Source of the DNA: JAGOBP01 sp964550855
GTDB taxonomy: Bacteria; Chloroflexota; Anaerolineae; Fen-1058
Direction of reading: 5' to 3'
DNA: 64,000 bases
NCBI GenBank assembly: GCA_964550855.1
Contig: CAZKBQ010000018.1
Span: forward strand, 1-64,000
The position numbers and the translations under genes are program-made. The notes beneath the pieces are model-generated. The model was not told the DNA's origin. It saw nothing but the letters and a program-made list of their open reading frames with translations, and did no database searches. Position 1 is the stretch's first letter, and every line of letters begins with the position of its first letter. Of the stretch, positions 54,134 through 61,177 are shown one piece after another.

Positions 54134-55525
54134 TTAGTTGTTGGCGGCGCCGTCAACGCCCAGATCGTAACTGTGGCTGAAGCGATTATCGGGATCGTAC
54201 AGCGACTTGAGCGCCTGCAAGCGACGATACGCTTCCGGCGCGAAGCCCTCGCGCGAATGCGCCACCGCTTCTTCACCTTCCAGAAAGTTCAAATACACGC
54301 CGCCGGTCAGATGAGGCTGCAGCGCGTCTTTGAGCTGCGCCGCGCGTTGTCGAAAACCGGCTTCCATCTCAGGTGTGGCGGCCATGCCGATCAGGTACAG
54401 CACATGCGGAGCGAGGCGATGGCTATATGCATTGCTCCGTGGATCAACCCGCGCCATGGCGCCGCCGGCGTGACGCACCTCGGTTATAACGAGGGGCGAT
54501 GGCTCGTGTCTGGCCGCGCCGTGATCGATCAGCGTCGCCAACGTCTCATCACTCAAGTCTTTCAGCCATGCCCCGGTGGTTGCGCCCGGCATCGGATCGA
54601 CCGGATCGTTGCTGACTTTGGCGATGTCGGAGAAAGGCCGCGCCGCGAAGTCGTCGATGAGCGGCGCCTGCCAGTCGCGCCAGAACTTCAGCAGAGCTTC
54701 GCCCTGCTCGATCGGCCCGCAGTACGCCCCACGGATCTGCGCGATGGTCTGGCCGCGCAGTGCTTCGGGGAAGAACGGCAGCGGCGGATAGTTCATGATC
54801 ACGATGGCGGAGGTGAGTTCATCGGGCGCGTCCGCGATCCACTCGCGATAACGGGCGAACACTTCGGGCGCGCGATCGATCGGGTAATAGAGATTGCCGC
54901 CATAAAACTCGGTCACGGGATACAGGCGCACTTCCATGCCGGCGACGACGCCCAGGCCGCCCCCGCCGCCGCGCAGCGCCCAGAACAAATCGGTGTTCTG
55001 CGCCGCGCTGGCTTCCACCATTTCGCCGTCAGCGGTGACCACTTCAAAACAGTTGACGCTGTCGATGGACAGACCGTATTTGCGCGCCAGCCAGCCCATG
55101 CCGCCGCCCAGCGTGTAACCGATCGCGCCGACGTCGGGCGCCGAGCCGAGCAGCGGGGCCAGCCCCACGGCCTGCGCCTGCGCCAGCACCTTGCCCCATT
55201 TCGCGCCCGCGCTGATCCAGGCTGTGCGCGCTTCGGCATTCACGCGCACGTCGGTCATGCGGGATGTGAGAATGAGCAGGCTGTCATTAGCCGGTCGGAT
55301 GACGCCGTGGCCGGTGGCCTGCACGGCCACTTTCAGATCGGCTTCGCGCGCGTAACGCACGGCAGCGGCGATGTCGGCGGCGCTCTGCGCAGCGACGATC
55401 ACCGCCGGGTGTTGATCGACTGCCAGGTTCCATGCGGCGCGCAGTTCGTCGTAATGCGCTTCGCCCGGCGCGGCCACCGTGCCCTGCACGCGGGCCGCCA
55501 GTTGAGAGGTTACAGTAGTTGTCAT
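54134..55525 (-). CDS. FAD-binding oxidoreductase (BBE-like, PCMH type)
   Basis: 463 residues. The FAD-binding 4 domain includes QATGHGV with H73 at the position of covalent FAD attachment, GSAPDVGAIGYTLGGGMG and ALRGGGGGLGVV. The C-terminal BBE motif is present as YLNFLEGE and ALKSLYDPDNRF. Family members oxidise alcohols, sugars or alkaloids. The substrate is unknown. There is no signal peptide. AAAGGAG lies before ATG 55525. It lies 75 bp upstream of the RHS gene and 30 bp after the OB-fold lipoprotein gene. Confidence 0.9.
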   Translation of the reverse strand: MTTTVTSQLAARVQGTVAAPGEAHYDELRAAWNLAVDQHPAVIVAAQSAADIAAAVRYAREADLKVAVQATGHGVIRPANDSLLILTSRMTDVRVNAEARTAWISAGAKWGKVLAQAQAVGLAPLLGSAPDVGAIGYTLGGGMGWLARKYGLSIDSVNCFEVVTADGEMVEASAAQNTDLFWALRGGGGGLGVVAGMEVRLYPVTEFYGGNLYYPIDRAPEVFARYREWIADAPDELTSAIVIMNYPPLPFFPEALRGQTIAQIRGAYCGPIEQGEALLKFWRDWQAPLIDDFAARPFSDIAKVSNDPVDPMPGATTGAWLKDLSDETLATLIDHGAARHEPSPLVITEVRHAGGAMARVDPRSNAYSHRLAPHVLYLIGMAATPEMEAGFRQRAAQLKDALQPHLTGGVYLNFLEGEEAVAHSREGFAPEAYRRLQALKSLYDPDNRFSHSYDLGVDGAANN

Positions 55526-55555
55526 GAGTCTCCTTTGATGAATGGGTGATGTGAA

Positions 55556-55987
55556 TCAGGCTTTGACGACGCGGCACGGCTCGGCGACCATGAAGAAGCC
55601 GAGTTCGCCGCCTTTAATCGTGCCCTCGATCGTGATCGTCTGCCCGATCGAGATACCGTCCGCGTCGGCGGCGTTGGTGAGATAGCACTGCAGACCGGGC
55701 TCGTTTTCAGACTCGCGCAGCAGCAGAGCCTTGACGTCAAACACATCATTGATGTTGGTGACCTTGCCGCTCATAATCAGAGTTTGGCCTTTGTACTGCG
55801 CGTCAGCGGCGGCCTGATCGGCTTCATATGCCTTGATGATGTCCGCCGTCGGGACAACAGGGACCGGGGTCGCGGGCGCGGCGACCGTGGCAGTTGGATC
55901 GGCGGCGGGCGTGGGCGAGACCGCGCATCCGGCCAGGCTGATCGCCAACGCCGCGATCGACCACAGATGGATCAGACGTCGAATCAT
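55556..55987 (-). CDS. Lipoprotein with OB-fold (tRNA_anti-like) domain
   Basis: 143 residues with a lipoprotein signal (ALAISLAGC, lipidated Cys about 21) and a Pro/Thr-rich linker. The C-terminal OB-fold shows IIKAYEADQAAADAQYKGQ, LIMSGKVTNIND, ISIGQTITIEGTIKGG. This tRNA_anti-like domain occurs in many surface lipoproteins of unknown ligand. ATG 55987 has AAGGAG upstream. The FAD oxidoreductase follows after 30 bp, suggesting an operon. Confidence 0.8.
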   Translation of the reverse strand: MIRRLIHLWSIAALAISLAGCAVSPTPAADPTATVAAPATPVPVVPTADIIKAYEADQAAADAQYKGQTLIMSGKVTNINDVFDVKALLLRESENEPGLQCYLTNAADADGISIGQTITIEGTIKGGELGFFMVAEPCRVVKA

Positions 55988-56019
55988 GATGAACACTCCT
56001 TCTTGAGTTAAGTCAGGTG

Positions 56020-56370
56020 CTAGCACGGCGACCAGTAGATGTGATCGCCGTCGAGGATCAGTCGGGGCGCAGACAATCGATCGGGGTGGAACCGCCACGT
56101 CATGACCGGTTCGAGGTTGCGCGGCGTCGTCAAGGCCGATCGATCGGTTTCAAAATCCAGTTGAAGGTTGAGGCGATCAGACTGAATGCCGACCGCGGTA
56201 TAGACACGGGTGACGTATGAGACGCCGTCGATCAACCGGTGCACATCGCGCACCTCGAGCAGTCCCGACCATTCGTCGGTGGATGACGGCGCCTTGATCG
56301 CGTACTCAAAGACCCGCGCGGTTGAGTCGTCAAGGATGACGCGCTTTTCAAAACTGCCAGTGATGGTCAT
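56020..56370 (-). CDS. Small beta-rich protein (116 aa), unknown
   Basis: Family not recognised. The sequence reads as antiparallel strands (MTITGSFEKRVILDD, RVFEYAIKAP, VSYVTRVYTAVGI, LNLQLDFET) and ends with DGDHIYWSPC. No signal peptide is seen. ATG 56370 with a G-rich site is the best start. It lies 72 bp below promoter element copy B, and 32 bp before the OB-fold lipoprotein, so copy B may drive this gene, the lipoprotein and the oxidoreductase. Confidence 0.6.
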   Translation of the reverse strand: MTITGSFEKRVILDDSTARVFEYAIKAPSSTDEWSGLLEVRDVHRLIDGVSYVTRVYTAVGIQSDRLNLQLDFETDRSALTTPRNLEPVMTWRFHPDRLSAPRLILDGDHIYWSPC

Positions 56371-56441
56371 GCTGTTCCCCCCGCTCCGTCCGGCATCCCG
56401 CCGGGACGGTAACACCCGTGTTTCGCTCGAGACTACGGTCA

Positions 56442-56567
56442 CATCTTATAACAGCGGAGGTTGAAACACATCGGCGGGTTGCGAGAAATTGCGCTCGGAG
56501 GAAGAGGAGATTTACGAGTGGTGGTGTGGTGAGTCAGTCAGCCGCAGTGACTACGTCAAATGGCCGA
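56442..56567 (-). promoter_or_regulatory. Shared promoter element, copy B
   Basis: Read on the minus strand: TTTGACG (start 56560), a second TGAC-type box 22 bp on, CTCCTCTTCCTCCGAGC, the -35-like CGATGT, and 17 bp further TATAAG as -10 followed by ATG. The best -10 of the five copies. The 116-aa gene starts about 72 bp beyond. Confidence 0.75.
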
Positions 56568-56600
56568 GGGCACGAGGGGCAGCTCACTTTTACGGGTCAT

Positions 56601-56637
56601 ACCAAGAGAGGGCCGCTCATCGCAGCCCTCTCTTGGT
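56601..56637. terminator. Hairpin after the NBR1-Ig lipoprotein gene
   Basis: A perfect 13-bp stem ACCAAGAGAGGGC/GCCCTCTCTTGGT with an 11-nt loop lies 36 bp after the stop of the minus-strand lipoprotein gene. The central part matches the hairpin at 47556-47584. Confidence 0.6.
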
Positions 56638-56672
56638 CTTTGCAACCTGGCTTTCTGGCGCAAACGGCTTCG

Positions 56673-58343
56673 CTACGGCGTCACGTAAATCTGCACGTAC
56701 AGCGGCGTCTCACCCTGTGGGCCAACACCGCGCAAGCCGCCCTCGTTCACCATGAACATCCACTCGCTGCGCTGCCAGCCAAATCCGCTTGGCGCGACCA
56801 TGTCGATGGACAGATCGATCACGCCGCCGGGTTGTACATCCGGCATATCGATCAGAACCGGCGCGCCAAAGGGATTGTTGTTGACGTTCGTGATCGAGTG
56901 TACGCGCGCATTCGCCCCCCACGCGCAGGTGCCATCGTTGCGCAGCCGCCACGTCTTGCGGAACGCCTGACCGGGTTGCATCGGGGTGTTATCGGGAATT
57001 GTCACATCGCCCAGGAACGTCGCGCGATAGGTGCACGGTGCATTGTTCGGCACCACGATCTGCACGTACAACGGCGCTTGTCCGGTGGGGCCGACGCCGA
57101 ATAGTTCACCGGTATCGGCCTTGAATTTCCATTCGGCGCGATACGTGCCCGGCAGGCCCGGCGACACCAGCGGCACCAATAACTCGAACGATTGTCCCGG
57201 TTGCGCGTAAGGCACCTCCACGCGCGTCTGAAGATTCATCGACGTGCCGCCGATAAAGATCAACGAACGCATGGCCGTGCCCGGCCCCCACGCGCAGGTG
57301 CTGTCATTGCGCACACTCCAGATCTTGTTGAACGGCGCATTCGGCGCGATGGGGCTGTTGTCAGGCACCGACATATCGCCCAGGAACGTCGCGCGATACA
57401 CGCACGCCGGTTCCGGGACACCCTGCTGCACTTGAATCTGCGCGTACAAGGGCGTCTGATAATTTGGCCCCACGCCAAACAGCGGCCCCTGCGCCACCAT
57501 CAGCATCCATTCGCTGCGATACGTGCCCGGCATTTGCGGCGCGATCAGATTCACCGACACATCCACCACGCCGCCCGGCGGCGTGTACGTGGGCAGCGGC
57601 ACGACGCTCGGCGCGCCCATGGGCGAACCGTTGAAGAACGCCAGCGAATGCACCATCTGGCCCGGTCCCCACGCGCAGTTACCGTCGTTGCGCAAGCGCC
57701 ACGTCTTCACCATCACTGTGCCCGGCGCCGTGATCGTATTATCGGGAAACGACACATCGCCCAGAAACGCCGCGCGATAGATGCACGCCGTCGAGGTGGT
57801 CGCCGGCGGGGTAGCGGTCGCGACCGCCGCGGTCGGCGTCGGCGGAACCGGCGCTGAAGTGGCAGTCGCAACCGCTACAGTCGGAGCCGCCGTAGCCGGG
57901 GCCGCCAAAGTCGGCGTGGCCGGGCCTTGAAGCGTGAATGACTCGCGCACGCCGTTGACCACGACCGTGTACGTGCCCGCCGGCAGATCGGTGAAGGTCA
58001 GCGGGATCACTTTGTCGAACGGCGTGGTTACTTGCTGGCAACCCCGATCGGTGGGGCTGATCGAAAAGATCGCGATCTGATATTCAGTCGGTTCATACCG
58101 CTGCTGAACATTGTCGCTTAACTGCGCGCAGGCTTCGGTCAAGTGGCCGTGGGCGATGACCGTAATCTGCCGCGGCGACGATTCCACGACCTGAATCTCG
58201 ATCCGATCGATCTGCGCTTCGCGCAGCGCGAGCGCGTCGGTTGCGCCCGGCGTGGGTATGTTTTCGGCTTGAGCAGCCTGGCAGGCGGCCAGCAGCCCGA
58301 TCGAGACCACCATCAACATCAAGCACATCATTCGCTTAAACAT
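56673..58343 (-). CDS. Lipoprotein with three NBR1-type Ig-like domains
   Basis: 556 residues. The lipoprotein signal is SIGLLAAC. Residues 30-145 form a beta domain of unknown type, followed by an Ala/Thr/Pro-rich linker. Three tandem repeats then follow, each with the NBR1 central-domain signature GDVSFPDNT / GDMSVPDNS / GDVTIPDNT, K.W.LRNDG.CAWG and RSEW.F (or RAEWKF). In eukaryotes this Ig domain belongs to the autophagy receptor NBR1; bacterial copies are common on surface proteins and probably bind proteins. GGAGGAAG precedes ATG 58343. It is driven by promoter copy C. Confidence 0.85.
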   Translation of the reverse strand: MFKRMMCLMLMVVSIGLLAACQAAQAENIPTPGATDALALREAQIDRIEIQVVESSPRQITVIAHGHLTEACAQLSDNVQQRYEPTEYQIAIFSISPTDRGCQQVTTPFDKVIPLTFTDLPAGTYTVVVNGVRESFTLQGPATPTLAAPATAAPTVAVATATSAPVPPTPTAAVATATPPATTSTACIYRAAFLGDVSFPDNTITAPGTVMVKTWRLRNDGNCAWGPGQMVHSLAFFNGSPMGAPSVVPLPTYTPPGGVVDVSVNLIAPQMPGTYRSEWMLMVAQGPLFGVGPNYQTPLYAQIQVQQGVPEPACVYRATFLGDMSVPDNSPIAPNAPFNKIWSVRNDSTCAWGPGTAMRSLIFIGGTSMNLQTRVEVPYAQPGQSFELLVPLVSPGLPGTYRAEWKFKADTGELFGVGPTGQAPLYVQIVVPNNAPCTYRATFLGDVTIPDNTPMQPGQAFRKTWRLRNDGTCAWGANARVHSITNVNNNPFGAPVLIDMPDVQPGGVIDLSIDMVAPSGFGWQRSEWMFMVNEGGLRGVGPQGETPLYVQIYVTP

Positions 58344-58503
58344 GCTGAATCTTCCTCCGTTTGAGTCGTGCATTTACCAAACGCATCGACCGCGTGTTTC
58401 GTTCCTGAAAAAGCGTTAGAGGCGAGTTACAAACAGGTTACGCCGATCGCCGTGACATCCCGTCCGGCGGATTGAATCCGAGTGCGGCTCAGTGTGACGG
58501 CTT

Positions 58504-58628
58504 CATCTTATGATGTCGCTGCGGAAAACACATCCGTCAGGCGGGAGAACTTGCCGCGGAGAAAGAGGAGATTTGCGGCGGCACGAGCGGTGAGTCAAAA
58601 TGCCAAACGGTCTACGTCAAACAGCCGA
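58504..58628 (-). promoter_or_regulatory. Shared promoter element, copy C
   Basis: Read on the minus strand: TTTGACG starting at 58621, TTTGACT starting at 58599 (22 bp apart), CTCCTCTTTCTCCG, the -35-like GGATGT and, 17 bp on, CATAAG as -10. It precedes the NBR1-Ig lipoprotein gene. Confidence 0.75.
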
Positions 58629-58679
58629 AACACGGTACATCCGTGCTGGTGCGACGGGCACCGCCCTGATCGCCAATCA

Positions 58680-58718
58680 AGTGCCGGTCAGGGGAGAGAT
58701 CGTCCCCTGACCGGCACT
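58680..58718 (-). terminator. 15-bp perfect hairpin
   Basis: Arms AGTGCCGGTCAGGGG (58680-58694) and CCCCTGACCGGCACT (58704-58718) with a 9-nt loop lie 81 bp after the stop of the small membrane protein gene on the minus strand. The stem is very stable but has no T-run. Confidence 0.55.
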
Positions 58719-58799
58719 CGAATCAAAACTGCTGACATTTCAACAAGGCGCACGCGGGGCGCAGACGAGCGATCGGGTTGGAATGACCACTCCTTTTAC

Positions 58800-59126
58800 T
58801 CATCGACTTCTCAGCCGATTGGTAATCTCCATGACGCCAAAGGTCAGTAATGACAGACCGAGCAACATCCACAGGATGCCGCCTACCAGGAGTGCCATGC
58901 GTGGGACGTAAGGGTTATCAGGTCCAAACGCTTCGCCCCACCCGCCAATCGCAAAAACCACGCCCAACAGGCACAGGAGGACGACGGCAACTGTTCCCCA
59001 CCAACGGCGGCGGGTGGCCAGCAACGCGCACGCGATCAAGACGACCCACGGCGCCAACGGAGTCGAGAGCGCCGTTCCTGAAACGAGGTCGGACAGCGTC
59101 ACCGTTGAGTCCGCCACCTCGCCCAA
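58800..59126 (-). CDS. Small membrane protein (about 105-118 aa), unknown
   Basis: Three hydrophobic helices (APWVVLIACALLA, WGTVAVVLLCLLGVVFAIG, ALLVGGILWMLLGLSLLTFGVM) with RRRWW between the first two. Family not recognised. No ATG is available near the start; the frame is open to a TTG at 59156, but that codon lies at the predicted -10 of promoter copy D. A later TTG (59126) or GTG (59117 or 59102) is therefore more likely. The start is uncertain. Confidence 0.55.
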   Translation of the reverse strand: MGEVADSTVTLSDLVSGTALSTPLAPWVVLIACALLATRRRWWGTVAVVLLCLLGVVFAIGGWGEAFGPDNPYVPRMALLVGGILWMLLGLSLLTFGVMEITNRLRSR

Positions 59127-59156
59127 GACGAATTGAGACGGCCACTGAAAGATCAA

Positions 59157-59282
59157 GCACAGCTACCCGTACGCCCGTGAGCACATCGGCGCACAGGGAG
59201 AATTTACGCTCGGAGAAAGAGGAGATGTGCAACGGCAGAGAGGGTGAGTCGAAGCGACGAATGTTCTACGTCAAATGGCCGA
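59157..59282 (-). promoter_or_regulatory. Shared promoter element, copy D
   Basis: Read on the minus strand: TTTGACG starting at 59275, TTCGACT 22 bp on, CTCCTCTTTCTCCGAGCG, the -35-like CGATGT and, 17 bp on, TAGCTG at the -10 position. It is the weakest -10 of the set. It lies directly before the small membrane protein gene. Confidence 0.65.
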
Positions 59283-59336
59283 TGTCCCGGCGAGCGACCG
59301 CGCGGAGACCCGCCGGCAGAGGCAGCTCAGATCACA

Positions 59337-59700
59337 GCACGCTCGTTACAATCGGTAAGCGCGCCCCGGCCAGAAAGGCATCGACGACGGCGATGAGATC
59401 GCCCTCGACGGCTTCGCCCAGGACATGCGGCAACTGGTTCAAAATCGCGTCACGATCTTGCCCGTGCGCGTCAACCGTGTGGCAATGACTTTGATCCGGG
59501 CAACATCGGCTGTTAGCTCGGCTTTTGAAACCGGTGGGGGATTGTGCCCTTCCAGATAGTGGGTCACGTCGTAGCTCAATACCCGATCGAGCAGCGCGGG
59601 ATACAGCGCCGTCGTCAGGCGGCGCGATGCAGGCCTTGCGGTTTGAACGGCCCTTGATCATTACGCTGCACGCTCAGCATTTTGGCGATCACCATGGAAT
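59337..59700 (-). pseudogene. Possible frameshifted gene relic, family unknown
   Basis: Three consecutive minus-strand frames give protein-like text: MLSVQRNDQGPFKPQGLHR, then LYPALLDRVLSYDVTHYLEG and AELTADVARIKVIATRL, then LNQLPHVLGEAVEGDLIAVV and DAFLAGARLPIVTSVL to a stop at about 59335. Joining them needs two frameshifts. There is no start codon with a ribosome-binding site. I do not recognise the family; chance coding-like text in GC-rich DNA remains possible. Confidence 0.25.
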
Positions 59701-59746
59701 GCTGGAGGTGATCCGTCAACAGCGGCCGTCTGAGCGGGAATCATGA

Positions 59747-59815
59747 ACCACGGAGAGCACGGAGGACACGAAGACAGGCTCAAAACTCCGTGTGCTCTGT
59801 GTCCTCCGTGGCATA
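59747..59815. repeat. CCACGGAGGACAC-type inverted repeat
   Basis: CCACGGAGAGCACGGAGGAC at the left and its diverged reverse complement near GTGTCCTCCGTGG at the right form a hairpin of about 26 bp. CCACGGAG/GACACGGAG strings are a widely dispersed intergenic repeat in several bacterial phyla (recollection). It lies 50 bp after the cytochrome gene and could terminate it. Confidence 0.6.
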
Positions 59816-59865
59816 TCCTTTACCGGGTTCTTGCGACAACTTCGACTGGCATCCCGCCAGATCGA

Positions 59866-60849
59866 TCATTGCGGTTGCTGCGCCACCGTGAACGGCCGGC
59901 TGGCGATGTAGGCATATACAGCGGCGAGTTCCTCGTCGTCCATGCGGCCAAAGTTCGGCCACGGCATCAACTTGTCGTTCAACTTGTGTCCATCCGGATC
60001 GACACCGGTGCGCAGCGTGGCGATGAATTGCTCTTTCGTCCAGCCCTTGACCACGCTCAGGTTCGGGCCGACCGGCGCCAATTGGCTTGGGTCGCCGCCC
60101 GTCAGATTGGCGCCGTGGCACAGCACGCAGTCCTGATAGCTCAAGATATACTGACCGAACTCGACGGTGGGGCCTTTGGCGGGCATGTTAATCGCCGTCG
60201 TGATCGGCGGCTCGCCTTCCGGGATCATGCCCGCGCCGATAAGGATGAGCGCCAGGGCATTCGGCTGATCGAGCGGCGTCTGCGTTTCGTTCGCCACCGC
60301 CGGCTGGCTGCGCAGGTAGGCAATCACCGCATGGATGTCTTCATCGCTCAGATGACGGCCGCGCGCGCCCGACATGGCGAATAGCGTCTGTCCGTTTTTA
60401 TCAACGCCGTTGCGAATCGCGCGGAAGATCTCGCCATCCGACCAGTCCTTCAGCGGCCCGCCGGGCGTCAAATTCGCCGTGACAAAGGTGCCCAGCGGCA
60501 TGGGAAAGTCCTTGCCCAAATCGACGCCGCCCGTCAGCGGCAGTTCGTTCGTGGCCGAGTGACAACTGGCACAGAACGAATTGGCGATGTGCTGGCCGCG
60601 CGCGATCTGCTCCGGCGAGCCGGCCACGCTCAATGTGGGCACGGGCGCGCTGCGCGGCGCAATGAACTTCACGAGACCGATCAGCATGAAGACGCCGACC
60701 AGCGCGACGACCAGCGTGAGCAGGCTGCTCACAAGGCCGCCGGCCACTTTCACAACGATTCGCTTTGACCGCCAGGCGCGAACGGCCAGGACACCCAGCC
60801 CCACCGCGACCGCGACCACGACCAACCACATGAGTATATTGACCAACAT
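59866..60849 (-). CDS. Membrane-anchored diheme cytochrome c
   Basis: 327 residues with two N-terminal hydrophobic segments (ILMWLVVVAVAVGLGVLAV and LLTLVVALVGVFMLIGLV). Two class I cytochrome c domains follow, with haem motifs CASCH and CVLCH and axial-Met candidates in GTFVTANL..PMPLG and LNDKLMPWPNFG. It resembles the cytochrome subunits of alcohol or sugar dehydrogenases. It is exposed outside the membrane and should carry electrons to a terminal oxidase. GGGGGAG precedes ATG 60849. It is driven by promoter copy E. Confidence 0.88.
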   Translation of the reverse strand: MLVNILMWLVVVAVAVGLGVLAVRAWRSKRIVVKVAGGLVSSLLTLVVALVGVFMLIGLVKFIAPRSAPVPTLSVAGSPEQIARGQHIANSFCASCHSATNELPLTGGVDLGKDFPMPLGTFVTANLTPGGPLKDWSDGEIFRAIRNGVDKNGQTLFAMSGARGRHLSDEDIHAVIAYLRSQPAVANETQTPLDQPNALALILIGAGMIPEGEPPITTAINMPAKGPTVEFGQYILSYQDCVLCHGANLTGGDPSQLAPVGPNLSVVKGWTKEQFIATLRTGVDPDGHKLNDKLMPWPNFGRMDDEELAAVYAYIASRPFTVAQQPQ

Positions 60850-60881
60850 GCTGCTCCCCCTTTGATGTGCGGTTATGGCAG

Positions 60882-61006
60882 CATCATATAACTTCGGGGG
60901 CCGAAGCACATCCGTCGGTTGGGAGAAATCCCGCTCGGAGAAAGAGGAGAATTACGGCGGCGGCGGCCGTGCGTCAAACCGCCGAGGCGCTATGTCAAAC
61001 GGCCGA
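60882..61006 (-). promoter_or_regulatory. Shared promoter element, copy E
   Basis: Read on the minus strand: TTTGACA starting at 60999 and TTTGACG starting at 60978 (21 bp apart), each preceded by TCGGC; CTCCTCTTTCTCCGAGCG; the -35-like GGATGT and, 17 bp on, TATATG as -10. The cytochrome gene starts about 33 bp beyond. Confidence 0.75.
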
Positions 61007-61067
61007 TAAAGCATCCTCTTCACCGGCAGGTGCGCGGCTGATCAATCAAGGCGAGCAGTCGGTGTGC

Positions 61068-61073
61068 TATAAT
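61068..61073 (+). promoter_or_regulatory. Extended -10 promoter of the cyclase gene
   Basis: TATAAT preceded by TGC (TGCTATAAT) forms an extended -10 about 105 bp before the start of the adenylate cyclase gene. The -35 region is poor, as expected for extended -10 promoters. The 328-bp gap 60850-61177 holds this and copy E. Confidence 0.5.
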
Positions 61074-61177
61074 CATCAGCAAGCGGAGCTCCCCTTCAAA
61101 CCTGTTTTCCGATCAGACAACAATTGAATAGCCGACTCAATCCTGCCGTCTGCCTGGGACTGAGACAGGTGAATGCC

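Larger units (their letters stand above)
58344..58799. other. Intergenic region with promoter copy C and a strong hairpin
   Basis: 456 bp without a gene. It holds promoter copy C (58504-58628) and the hairpin at 58680-58718. The 160 bp between the -10 of copy C and the lipoprotein start form a long leader in which nothing further was recognised. Confidence 0.5.
59283..59865. other. Non-coding stretch with a possible gene relic and a repeat
   Basis: 583 bp with no intact gene. It holds the possible relic at 59337-59700 (-) and the CCACGGAG inverted repeat at 59747-59815, both listed separately. Confidence 0.4.
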
